A stretch of 45,709 bases of DNA, taken from the NCBI GenBank assembly GCA_030684395.1, contig JAUXTT010000033.1, positions 1 to 45,709 on the forward strand, given 5' to 3'. Below the pieces are notes generated by a model. The model had not been told where the DNA came from, made no database searches, and saw only the letters and a list, made by a program, of their open reading frames with translations. Positions within the stretch are counted from its first letter, which is position 1. Each line of letters begins with the position of its first letter. Made by a program: the position numbers and the translations under genes. The stretch is from Bacteroidota bacterium (GTDB lineage Bacteria > Bacteroidota > Bacteroidia > B-17B0 > Aurantibacillaceae). Of the stretch, positions 7,734 through 15,728 are shown piece by piece.

Positions 7734-8942
7734 CTATTTGTTTCGTTTAAGCTTAGCCATATAAAAACCATCAACATTTTGCTTGTCAGGGTGAATACGC
7801 TTTTCTTCAATTAATTCCCATTGAGGATTATTCTTTAAAAATTCAACTATTTGCTTTTCACCCTCGGAAGGTAATACGCTACAATTGGCATATACCATCA
7901 TTCCACCCGATTTGCACATAACAGAGTATTCTTTCAGGATGTTTTTTTGTATTTGAATAAGGTTAGAAATGTTATCAGGTGTAATCTTCCACTTGGCATC
8001 GGGATTGCGTTTAAACACACCTGTTCCACTACAAGGAACATCTAACAATACTTTATCTGCAAAATCAGTATAACGTTTTATTGATCTGTCACCTTCTATC
8101 AAACGTGTTTCGATAATTTGCACATTGGCCCTTGCTGCACGTTTTTTAAGCTGCTCCAGCTTCTTTTCAGTAACATCCATTGATACCAGCTTACCTTTGT
8201 TTTGCATTAAACTTGCAAGGTGTAATGATTTTCCACCGGAACCTGCACATGCATCAATTACTTTATCACCTTTTTCCGGAGCTAAAAATTCGCTTACCAA
8301 TTGCGATGATATATCCTGAATTTCAAAAAAGCCTTCTCTGAATGCAGGCAATGAAAACACTACTGCATCTGAAGAAATTTCGAGTGCAGTTGGAGAGCCG
8401 CTCACCTCTTTCACACGAATCTTTTTCTTTTGTAAAATATTCATCAATTCCTGCTTACCTGTTTTCAAAGTATTGATACGAATGTATCTCACAGGCCTTT
8501 GTTGCAATGCATCCGAAACACTGTTCCATTTCTCTTCACCCAAATCATTTGCACAATATGCATCAAGCGCATCGGGATAGGAATTACGAAATTTCCTTTG
8601 TGTTAAATTTTCAGTTAAACGTTTATTAAATTCCCACTTATTAAATGTCACACGTTTCAGTGTATCCGGCAATTCTATTTTTTTATAGTAATAATAAGAA
8701 GGGAAAAACGCGAATGGATGTTTAAAAATGTATTCGTTATTCTGCCCAAAGCTTTCCTGAAGTAGCCTCCAGTTACGGATCAGGTCATAAACTACTTCTG
8801 CAACAAACTCTTTATCTTCGGGAAGCAGGGTAGTTTTTTTCTGAAAATAGAATTGCAAACTCTTGTCTGCATTCTTCTTTTCGATCAGTACTTCTTTTAC
8901 AATATAAAAAATGGGGAGAACTAATTTTTCGTTGAAATGCAT
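7734..8942 (-). CDS. RsmB/NOP-family rRNA (cytosine-C5) methyltransferase
   Basis: A 402-residue SAM-dependent m5C RNA methyltransferase of the Fmu/RsmB/NOL1 family. The SAM-binding motif I is VIDACAGSGGK (228-238). The two family cysteines are both present: C304 in DVPCSGTGVFKRNP (motif IV, needed for product release) and the nucleophile C354 in YANCSVLPSEGEKQ (motif VI). The N-terminal ~140 residues are helical and may correspond to a divergent NusB-like or RNA-binding region. By similarity it would modify 16S rRNA, but paralogues with other targets exist, so I leave out the symbol. It is divergent from the T9SS gene at 9092. Confidence 0.9.
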   Translation of the reverse strand: MHFNEKLVLPIFYIVKEVLIEKKNADKSLQFYFQKKTTLLPEDKEFVAEVVYDLIRNWRLLQESFGQNNEYIFKHPFAFFPSYYYYKKIELPDTLKRVTFNKWEFNKRLTENLTQRKFRNSYPDALDAYCANDLGEEKWNSVSDALQQRPVRYIRINTLKTGKQELMNILQKKKIRVKEVSGSPTALEISSDAVVFSLPAFREGFFEIQDISSQLVSEFLAPEKGDKVIDACAGSGGKSLHLASLMQNKGKLVSMDVTEKKLEQLKKRAARANVQIIETRLIEGDRSIKRYTDFADKVLLDVPCSGTGVFKRNPDAKWKITPDNISNLIQIQKNILKEYSVMCKSGGMMVYANCSVLPSEGEKQIVEFLKNNPQWELIEEKRIHPDKQNVDGFYMAKLKRNK

Positions 8943-9076
8943 TTTTGTCCGTTTCGGATTTTTTTGTGAACAATGATTTAAATTCGGGTCCTATACCTCT
9001 ATTGGCAACAAGGTTAAGCGAGGTCAAAGATATTACAATAATTCCGTTCCAAAACTGTTTCTATCTCTATTTTAGT

Positions 9077-9084
9077 TATTTTTG
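9077..9084 (+). promoter_or_regulatory. Possible -7 box for the 942-residue T9SS protein
   Basis: TATTTTTG fits TAnnTTTG and ends 8 bases before the ATG at 9092. The transcript would be leaderless or nearly so. No clear -33 TTG is at the expected spacing. It also argues that the longer frame opening at 8945 is not used. Confidence 0.35.
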
Positions 9085-9091
9085 TATACCT

Positions 9092-11920
9092 ATGAAATCC
9101 ATTTTATTTTTTCTTTTATTTACATCACTATCGCTACGTTTTTGTGCTCAATCCAATATTGGAGGTATAATAAATAATTATACTCCGGTTATTTCGCTCA
9201 GTTGTAATACTGTAACTGTTACAAATGCTTCAGCATTTTCTATTGGTGACAGGGTTCTTATCATCCAGATGAAAGGCGCAAAAGTGGATTCCAGTAACAC
9301 AGCTACTTTTGGGACTATCTTAAGTCTCGATGATTGTGGCAATTACGAATTTGGAAACATTACATCCATTTCAGGAAATATTATTTCGCTTCAATTTCAG
9401 CTTTTAAACAGTTATACTCCTTCTGGACTTGTGCAACTGATAAGAGTTCCTCAATATACTGATGCAACAGTTGTTTCTACCCTTAACCCAATGGCATGGA
9501 ATGGAAGTATTGGAGGCGTCCTTGTTTTTGAGGTTTCAGGAAAACTCACTTTAAATGCTCCAATAGATGCTAATGGTAAGGGATTCAGAGGAGGTACTCA
9601 ATGTGCTAATCCTGATGGTGGTTGCGGCGCAGGATACTCTTCCTATTATTACAACATATCATCCGGGTTTGGAGCAGAAAAAGGCGAAGGTATTGCAGTA
9701 TTGAGTGCAAATAAAAGTGGGGGTCGTGGGTCAATAGGTAATGGTGGTGGTGGTGGCAACAAACATAATTCCGGTGGTGGTGGTGGTGGTAATTACAGCA
9801 CTGGTGGAAAAGGAGGCGACCAGGCTAATTTCTGTGCTTCTTCTTCAGTTGGAGGGATCGGTGGTAATGGATTAAACTATACAGCCAATAAAATGTTTAT
9901 GGGAGGCGGAGGCGGAAGTTCAGATTATAATAATGGTGTAGGTTCTTTTGGAACGAATGGTGGCGGGATCATCATTATTAAAGCCGATACGCTCATAGGT
10001 GGAAACAATGTAATAGCATCAAAAGGACTGGATGTGAACTTGATTAACAATGGTATTGGTGATGGGGCAGGAGGAGCAGGAGCCGGTGGTACGATCCTGC
10101 TTCACATAACAGAATACATTACTAATTTAACCGTTGAAGCAAATGGTGGTCATGGTGGCGATCAAAACTGTACCTACCCGGGTTGTTTTGGTCCCGGTGG
10201 TGGTGGTGGAACAGGTGCGATCTGTTTTTCATCTGCTTCTACACCCATAAATGTTTCTACGTTTACTTTATCTGGTTTAGCCGGTATGGATACTTATTCT
10301 GGATCACCTTGCTTTAATTCAAATTTTGGTGCTGCTGACGGCCAAAGCAGTAACGGAGTTTTATACAACCTTACCTTACCCGAAAGTGCCACTATCATTA
10401 ACGACCCCATTGACCTCGGAAATGATACTACCTTATGTTTAGGGCCTGTTACTCTTGATGCATTTCTTGCCGGTGCAACCTATATGTGGTCAACGGGCAG
10501 CACAAGTTCTTCTATTGTTGTAAATACAGCAGGAATGTATTTTGTAGACGTCAGTGTAGGTGGGTGCATTTTTCATGACACTATTAATATATTTAGCGGC
10601 CCGGCAGTACCAACCCTACTTGGAAATGATACTACACTATGTATAGGACCTGTTGCTCTTGATGCATTTATTGCCGGTGCAACCTATATATGGTCAACAG
10701 GTAGCACAAATTCTTCAATTGTTGTAAATACAGCAGGAATATATTTTGTAGATGTCAGCTTAGGTGGATGTGCTTTCCATGACACTATTAATATTTTAGG
10801 CAGCCCGGCAGCACCAAACCTACTTGGAAATGATACTACCTTATGTTTAGGACCTGTAACTCTTGATGCATTTATTGCCGGTGCAACCTATATGTGGTCA
10901 ACAGGCAGCACAAGTTCTTCCATTGTCGTAAATTCGGCAGGAATGTATTTTGTAGACGTTAGCACAAGTGGATGTACTTTTCGTGACACCATCAATATAT
11001 TGGGCAATTCAGGGGCATTAAGTCAACTTGGAAATGATACTTCCCTTTGTGGCTCTTCATTAACGCTAGATGCAAGTTTTGCAGGAGTATCTTCTTACTT
11101 ATGGTCTACCGGTGAAACCACTCCAATTATTTCAGTAAATGCTGCCGGTACCTATTGGATAACCACTCAGCTTAATGGTTGCAACACCTCAGACACCATA
11201 CATATTTTTCCACCTTCAGTCATTTCACTTGATCTTGGAAATGACACAGTAGTATGTAGTTTTCCCGTTACATTAAATGCTGCGAATACAACCAGCTCTT
11301 ACCTGTGGTCTACCAATGAAGTGAGTCCGACCATTTCGGTTAATAGCTCCGGATCATACTGGGTTACTGTAAGCACCAATGACTGTGCATATACCGACAG
11401 CGATACTATCTCAATAAATTTAACATCGACAGGCCCTTTATCTACTGACAATGATACAATCATCTGTGGAGATCCAATCACTTTGAGTGTAAACTATCCG
11501 CGGGCGACAGATTACCTTTGGTCAACAGGAGAAATAACGCCATTTATAAACATTGCGGATGAAGGTATATATTGGGTGCAGGTCATTCAGGATAATTGTG
11601 TGAATATAGATTCGTTTGAAGTAAAGGGATCTATAAGTGGAGGAGAATTATATGTTCCTAATGCATTTACACCGGATTCTGACCATCTCAATGGGGTGTT
11701 TTATGCCGAAGGCGAATCAATAATAACCTTTAGCATGAAAATATTCAATCGTTGGGGTGAACTGATTTTTGAAAGTAATAAACAAGCTGAAGGATGGGAT
11801 GGAACTTATAAGGGCAAGTTAGTACAATCGGACACTTATGTGTGGATCATTGATTACGTGTCAGATTGCAATTATCAGGCAAGTCAAAGAAAAACAGGAA
11901 CTGTTATGGTTGCAAGATAA
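9092..11920 (+). CDS. Large secreted T9SS (type B) protein with glycine-rich region and six tandem modules
   Basis: The start is set at the ATG at 9092 (942 residues), because MKSILFFLLFTSLSLRFCAQ is a signal peptide; the frame is open from 8945, but those 49 codons look non-coding. After an N-terminal domain comes a glycine-rich section (roughly nt 9550-10220, runs of GGGGG), then six modules of about 68 residues that begin LGNDTTLC or similar, contain a YxWSTG core and end in GC. Modules 1-3 are nearly identical. The C-terminal ~85 residues are a type B sorting domain (LYVPNAFTPDSDHLNGVF, FNRWGELIFES, W-D-G-T). It should be exported and attached or released by T9SS, perhaps as an adhesin. 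No enzymatic motif was seen. Confidence 0.88.
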   Translation: MKSILFFLLFTSLSLRFCAQSNIGGIINNYTPVISLSCNTVTVTNASAFSIGDRVLIIQMKGAKVDSSNTATFGTILSLDDCGNYEFGNITSISGNIISLQFQLLNSYTPSGLVQLIRVPQYTDATVVSTLNPMAWNGSIGGVLVFEVSGKLTLNAPIDANGKGFRGGTQCANPDGGCGAGYSSYYYNISSGFGAEKGEGIAVLSANKSGGRGSIGNGGGGGNKHNSGGGGGGNYSTGGKGGDQANFCASSSVGGIGGNGLNYTANKMFMGGGGGSSDYNNGVGSFGTNGGGIIIIKADTLIGGNNVIASKGLDVNLINNGIGDGAGGAGAGGTILLHITEYITNLTVEANGGHGGDQNCTYPGCFGPGGGGGTGAICFSSASTPINVSTFTLSGLAGMDTYSGSPCFNSNFGAADGQSSNGVLYNLTLPESATIINDPIDLGNDTTLCLGPVTLDAFLAGATYMWSTGSTSSSIVVNTAGMYFVDVSVGGCIFHDTINIFSGPAVPTLLGNDTTLCIGPVALDAFIAGATYIWSTGSTNSSIVVNTAGIYFVDVSLGGCAFHDTINILGSPAAPNLLGNDTTLCLGPVTLDAFIAGATYMWSTGSTSSSIVVNSAGMYFVDVSTSGCTFRDTINILGNSGALSQLGNDTSLCGSSLTLDASFAGVSSYLWSTGETTPIISVNAAGTYWITTQLNGCNTSDTIHIFPPSVISLDLGNDTVVCSFPVTLNAANTTSSYLWSTNEVSPTISVNSSGSYWVTVSTNDCAYTDSDTISINLTSTGPLSTDNDTIICGDPITLSVNYPRATDYLWSTGEITPFINIADEGIYWVQVIQDNCVNIDSFEVKGSISGGELYVPNAFTPDSDHLNGVFYAEGESIITFSMKIFNRWGELIFESNKQAEGWDGTYKGKLVQSDTYVWIIDYVSDCNYQASQRKTGTVMVAR
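10415..11230 (+). repeat. 204-bp tandem coding repeat
   Basis: The LGNDT codons of modules 1-4 begin at 10415, 10619, 10823 and 11027, an exact 204-base period. Modules 1-3 are nearly identical in DNA over about 170 bases; module 4 keeps the period but has diverged. Modules 5 and 6 follow at the protein level. This pattern points to recent unit duplication or gene conversion in the surface-exposed part. Confidence 0.9.
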
Positions 11921-11931
11921 AAACGAATTGT

Positions 11932-12291
11932 TCACCTGAATAACTGAACAAAACCTTTATACTCCAGTTTGGAGGCATTAACGGTTAGTTGAAGAATATA
12001 AAAATAGGTTCCATCTGAGCAGGGCATTCCTGAAGTTGTCCGTCCATCCCACCATTGATTGATTTTGTCGCTACTATACATTTTCACCCCAAAACGGTCG
12101 TAGATTTCCACAGAATAACTTTGTGTTTTGCTTTCGAAAGTCATTATAGGCTTAAAAACATCATTCACTCCATCCATGTTTGGTGTAAAAACATTTGGAA
12201 CTTTAATACTATCCTGCAAGGTTTGTGATTTTACTGATATAAAACCCAAACAAAAGATAAAGGCGATATAATATTTAATCAATGCTTTCAT
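11932..12291 (-). CDS. Small secreted protein consisting of a T9SS type B sorting domain
   Basis: The start is the ATG at 12291 (119 residues), opening the signal peptide MKALIKYYIAFIFCLGFISVKSQ; the frame is open further upstream only through a repeat element. Almost everything after the signal peptide is a gliding-motility-associated C-terminal domain: VPNVFTPNMDGVNDVF near 30-45, a YDRFGVKMYSS segment, then W-W-D-G-R and a final GFVQLFR. There is practically no passenger. It converges on the 942-residue T9SS gene, with 11 bases between stops. It could be a remnant of a larger adhesin or a genuine minimal T9SS substrate. Confidence 0.8.
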   Translation of the reverse strand: MKALIKYYIAFIFCLGFISVKSQTLQDSIKVPNVFTPNMDGVNDVFKPIMTFESKTQSYSVEIYDRFGVKMYSSDKINQWWDGRTTSGMPCSDGTYFYILQLTVNASKLEYKGFVQLFR

Positions 12292-12328
12292 TTTCAAAAT
12301 ACTAAGGTACAAAAAATTACAATACACC

Positions 12329-12370
12329 TTAACCACAAAGAGTACGCAATTTGTCGCGTAGATCACTAAG
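12329..12370 (-). repeat. Dispersed intergenic repeat, copy 1
   Basis: Read on the minus strand this is CTTAGTG, 23 bases, then CTTTGTGGTTAA. The same two blocks, 24 bases apart, occur at 33830-33872 on the plus strand. The inner bases are only partly alike but both contain TTGCG. It lies between phbB and the small sorting-domain gene. Confidence 0.55.
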
Positions 12371-12398
12371 TTTTTTAATGCTTTAGGTATATATTTAT

Positions 12399-13145
12399 TT
12401 AGTAAACATGTTGCCCCCCATTAATGCTATAGTTAGCCCCGGTAATAAAACTAGTTTCTTCGCTGGCCAAAAAACTTACCAGGTGGGCAACCTCATGAGT
12501 TCCGCCCAAACGTCCGATTGGCACCTGAGCTACAATTTGATTTAATACCTTTTCAGGAACGGCCATCACCATATCCGTTGCAATATAGCCTGGCGAAATA
12601 GTGTTTACAGTAATGCCATATTTAGCCACTTCCATCGCAAGAGATTTTGTAAAACCATGCATCCCTGCTTTTGCAGCACTATAATTGGTTTGTCCAAACT
12701 GCCCTCTTTGTCCGTTAACAGATGAAATATTGATGATCCTTCCGAAATTTCTATCGATCATTCCCTGAATCACATGCTTGGAGCAATTAAAAACGCTATT
12801 CAAATTAGAGCCAATTACTGCGTGCCAGTCTTCCGGTTTCATATTTATTAAACGCGAATCTTTAGTAATTCCGGCATTATTTACCAGCACGTCAATGGTC
12901 CCAATCGATTTTTCAATTTCAACGATCATTTTTCCTGTTTTCTCAAAATCGCTCACATCACCTTCAAAAAGCTCTATCGAATAATCTTCCGCTTCCATTT
13001 TACTTTTCCATTCATCTGCTTTTTGTTTGTTCCGATAATTACCAATCACGGTATAACCATCGTTGTACAATTTTTTGCACATGGCAGTTCCCAGTCCACC
13101 TGTAGCTCCTGTTATAAGTGCTACCCTTTTGTTATTCTTATCCAT
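12399..13145 (-). CDS. phbB: PhbB-type acetoacetyl-CoA reductase (SDR family)
   Basis: A 248-residue classical short-chain dehydrogenase. The nucleotide-binding motif is TGATGGLG (12-19), with NNAG at 89-92 and the catalytic S142, Y155 and K159 (YSAAK). The stretches NGQRGQFGQTNYSAAKAG, ISPGYIATDMV and the final INGGQHVY are characteristic of PhbB, which reduces acetoacetyl-CoA to (R)-3-hydroxybutyryl-CoA with NADPH for polyhydroxybutyrate synthesis. No synthase (phaC) or thiolase gene is nearby, so a role in another 3-oxoacyl reduction cannot be excluded. It is the last gene of a five-gene minus-strand run and starts 27 bases after the YbbR gene ends. Confidence 0.85.
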   Translation of the reverse strand: MDKNNKRVALITGATGGLGTAMCKKLYNDGYTVIGNYRNKQKADEWKSKMEAEDYSIELFEGDVSDFEKTGKMIVEIEKSIGTIDVLVNNAGITKDSRLINMKPEDWHAVIGSNLNSVFNCSKHVIQGMIDRNFGRIINISSVNGQRGQFGQTNYSAAKAGMHGFTKSLAMEVAKYGITVNTISPGYIATDMVMAVPEKVLNQIVAQVPIGRLGGTHEVAHLVSFLASEETSFITGANYSINGGQHVY

Positions 13146-13172
13146 AAAAATAATTTTGATAGAAGCAATTTA

Positions 13173-14153
13173 CTACTTCCTAAGCAGATATTCAACCTTT
13201 TCGGGTGAAATTTTAGTTATCTTTACGTTAGCGGGGGCTTTTACAATTTCAACTTTTAACTTGTTCTTGCTTGATTGGTTTCCTTTGTAATCTACTACTA
13301 CCTTAAAAAGAGAAGGGTTGAGTTTTTCAAATTCGCTCATAGGAACCTGGAGTTTAAGGGTAATCCTGTCAGGAAAGGTTTTTAGCTGAAAATTAGCAGG
13401 AACATTTACCGTTTCCAAAGGAACTTCAATAATTTTTTCGGTAAATTTATCTACATTAATCTCTAATAATACTTCATCTGCTGACAATCCAACCCTTTGG
13501 GTCAACTCTTCGGGTATATTTAATTTAGCTTTTTGAGAAATGTTAGAATTAAAATCGTTTAATACAATTTTTTCCGTGTTGATACTATCTATGGAAGAAA
13601 GTAAGGTGCTATCTCCGAATAGGGTAACAAATGAAGGTGTGATCTTAACTTTATTGGTATAATTATAAAAAGGATCGAAGTTTATTAAAATTGTTGGTTT
13701 CACCGGAACTACTTTTTGGTATGATTTACCAAAACTGAAATAAATTGAGTCGGGCTTCACTTTTATCAACTCTACTTCTGTATTTAATATTTTCGAAAAG
13801 CTTCCGGCAGCAAGGGCAGTATTTATTGCAACGGTGCGTTGGGAATTCTTTTTATTCAAAAATTTAGAAACATCAATCTCAATTTCTGTTTTACTTAAAT
13901 TCAGTTTAATGAACATTAACTTTGTTCCTGAAGTTTTGAATTCTACCTGAATTGATTTTGGTAATTCTACAGAGAGAATTTTGTTCTTAGGTAAATTAAC
14001 AAACCTAACCGGTATTGGAATTGTATCAATATAATTTCTGTTTAAAGCATTTATAAACCATAAAAAAGATGCGATAAAAAGGCATATAAAAAAGGTTGCG
14101 ACTTTTTTATTAAAAAAAGCCTTTCTTAAATATTTATATAATTTATTATTCAA
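13173..14153 (-). CDS. YbbR-like domain protein, membrane-anchored
   Basis: A 326-residue protein with a short cytoplasmic N-terminus, one transmembrane helix (KKVATFFICLFIASFLWFI, about 17-35), then beta-rich repeats outside the membrane. The opening IPIPVRFVNLPKNK and the repeated VEF/I-x-VDVS-like strands fit YbbR repeats. YbbR (CdaR) regulates the diadenylate cyclase CdaA in Firmicutes; in Bacteroidota its role is not settled, and no cyclase gene is adjacent here. It is 27 bases from the genes on both sides and so probably co-transcribed. The fold assignment rests on general pattern, hence moderate confidence. Confidence 0.75.
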   Translation of the reverse strand: MNNKLYKYLRKAFFNKKVATFFICLFIASFLWFINALNRNYIDTIPIPVRFVNLPKNKILSVELPKSIQVEFKTSGTKLMFIKLNLSKTEIEIDVSKFLNKKNSQRTVAINTALAAGSFSKILNTEVELIKVKPDSIYFSFGKSYQKVVPVKPTILINFDPFYNYTNKVKITPSFVTLFGDSTLLSSIDSINTEKIVLNDFNSNISQKAKLNIPEELTQRVGLSADEVLLEINVDKFTEKIIEVPLETVNVPANFQLKTFPDRITLKLQVPMSEFEKLNPSLFKVVVDYKGNQSSKNKLKVEIVKAPANVKITKISPEKVEYLLRK

Positions 14154-14180
14154 AATGTATCAATGCTCTAAAGTACGAAT

Positions 14181-15059
14181 TTATAAATCTTTCTGAGTAT
14201 TTAAATGAAAGCTGAATCCGCAAACGTACTGCTGCCCCTTTGCCAGTTTTATTATGCCCTCTTTCTCTTCCAGTTTTCCTGAAGAGTCCAGGCTATCTGC
14301 AATTCCTGCCCATGGCTCTATACATATAAATTGTTCTGTTCCTTTTTTTGTCCATATTCCAAAATAGGGCATATTGAACCAATTAAAATTTAAACAGTAC
14401 TTTTCAGAAAAAAGTTTTAACGAGGTTGATTTAAGATCATCAAATACTACAGCGTCTTTATCAAAAAAACTTTCTGATAATACTAATGAGTTAGGTGATT
14501 CAAAAATAGTTTCGTATGCGCCGTTAAACAAACCATCCTTTAATACTCTTCTTCGCGAATTTTCTACGGTTCCAAACTCAATCCTGTAATCCAACAATCT
14601 CTCACCATCATACATCGGGCATATAAATCCCGGATGTGCACCAATGGAAAAGTAAAGATCCTTATTTCCCGGATTGCAAACCGTATAACTGCATTTAATT
14701 ATCTCTCCAGCTAATTCGTATACAATTTGGAGATTGAACTGAAAAGGGTATATCAAATGTGTTTCTTCGGTTTCCTTTAGCTCAAGTAGTATTGAATCAT
14801 TATTTTTCTTTATAACTTTAAACTCCTTATCTCTGGCAAATCCATGCTGTGGCAGATGAAAATCTTTTCCTTCATACTCGTATGTATTATCTTTTAGCTT
14901 TCCAACTATTGGGAAAAGTACGGGAGCATTTCTTGCCCATACGTTTTTATCAGCATGCCATAACATTTCCTTTTTTATCTTTTTTGAAAACACCGAATTT
15001 AACTCTGCACCTAAAGCAGAAATACTGATCTTATAAAATTCATTTTCAAGAGTATTCAT
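14181..15059 (-). CDS. Aldose 1-epimerase family protein (LacX-like)
   Basis: A 292-residue protein of the galactose mutarotase-like fold. Visible family features are the early GAELNSV, FPIVGKLKDNTY, the first active-site histidine H72 in LPQHGFARD, the second H142 in SIGAHPGF, and a glutamate in CIEPWAG near the C-terminus that matches the general base. Such proteins interconvert anomers of aldoses or hexose-6-phosphates; the substrate cannot be read from sequence. It follows the metallo-hydrolase gene by 19 bases and precedes the YbbR gene by 27, in the run that starts with the hybrid kinase. Confidence 0.88.
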   Translation of the reverse strand: MNTLENEFYKISISALGAELNSVFSKKIKKEMLWHADKNVWARNAPVLFPIVGKLKDNTYEYEGKDFHLPQHGFARDKEFKVIKKNNDSILLELKETEETHLIYPFQFNLQIVYELAGEIIKCSYTVCNPGNKDLYFSIGAHPGFICPMYDGERLLDYRIEFGTVENSRRRVLKDGLFNGAYETIFESPNSLVLSESFFDKDAVVFDDLKSTSLKLFSEKYCLNFNWFNMPYFGIWTKKGTEQFICIEPWAGIADSLDSSGKLEEKEGIIKLAKGQQYVCGFSFHLNTQKDL

Positions 15060-15078
15060 TGACAGGCTTCATTAAGTT

Positions 15079-15714
15079 TTACTGCAAATACGGGTTCGAT
15101 CGTTTTTCTTCTCCAATAGTTGTGTTGGGGCCATGACCACAATATACAACTGTTTCATCAGGCAAACTGAAAAGCTTAGTTTTAATACTGTTAATTAACT
15201 GATCGTGATTTCCAAATGTAAGATCCGTTCTTCCTATACTACGCTTAAATAATACATCCCCGTTTAATAGCGCTTTTTGCTCTTTATTGAAAAACACAAC
15301 ATGCCCCGGAGCGTGCCCCGGAGTGTGGATCACCAACAATTTAGTATCGCCAAATTCAATTATATCTCCTTCTTTCATATACCCTTCCGGCTCTGGAGAA
15401 ATATTACATGGCAAACCATACATTTCGCTCACTCTTTGTTGATTATTTAAAATCACCAGGTCATCTTTATGAATGATAGGCTTAAAGCCGTACGTATCAA
15501 ACACAAAAGCATTACCTGCCACATGGTCTAGGTGGCAATGTGTGTTTAACAATTTCACCACTTTCAATTTTTTTGTAGTAATAAAATCCTTAAGTTCTTT
15601 TTCTTCTGCCCCCGAATAACATCCGGGATCTACTATAACACATTCCTGCGAATCATCATAAAGGATATAAGTATTTTCCTGGAAAGGCCCGAATGTAAAT
15701 GATTGTATGTTCAT
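15079..15714 (-). CDS. Metallo-beta-lactamase-fold hydrolase (glyoxalase II-like)
   Basis: A 211-residue MBL-fold hydrolase. The metal-binding motif THCHLDH spans 58-64, followed by TPGHAPGH, LLNGDVLF and VYCGHGPNTT, which supply the remaining histidines and the bridging aspartate. The N-terminal FGPFQENTYIL is typical of the YcbL/GloB-like subgroup of short glyoxalase II relatives; the C-terminal substrate domain of true GloB is absent. It probably hydrolyses thioesters, but the substrate is not certain. It begins 14 bases after the hybrid kinase gene ends and is likely co-transcribed with it. Confidence 0.9.
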   Translation of the reverse strand: MNIQSFTFGPFQENTYILYDDSQECVIVDPGCYSGAEEKELKDFITTKKLKVVKLLNTHCHLDHVAGNAFVFDTYGFKPIIHKDDLVILNNQQRVSEMYGLPCNISPEPEGYMKEGDIIEFGDTKLLVIHTPGHAPGHVVFFNKEQKALLNGDVLFKRSIGRTDLTFGNHDQLINSIKTKLFSLPDETVVYCGHGPNTTIGEEKRSNPYLQ

Positions 15715-15728
15715 GATTTATTATACTG

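Noticed and set aside
8945-9091. N-terminal extension of the T9SS protein at 9092
   Set aside because: The frame is open, but it would bury the signal peptide 49 residues in; the -7 box at 9077 also favours the ATG at 9092.
11928-11951. Terminator between the convergent T9SS genes
   Set aside because: TTGTTCA/TGAACAA can form a 7-base stem, but it is A/T-rich, lacks a T run, and overlaps the end of the small sorting-domain gene.
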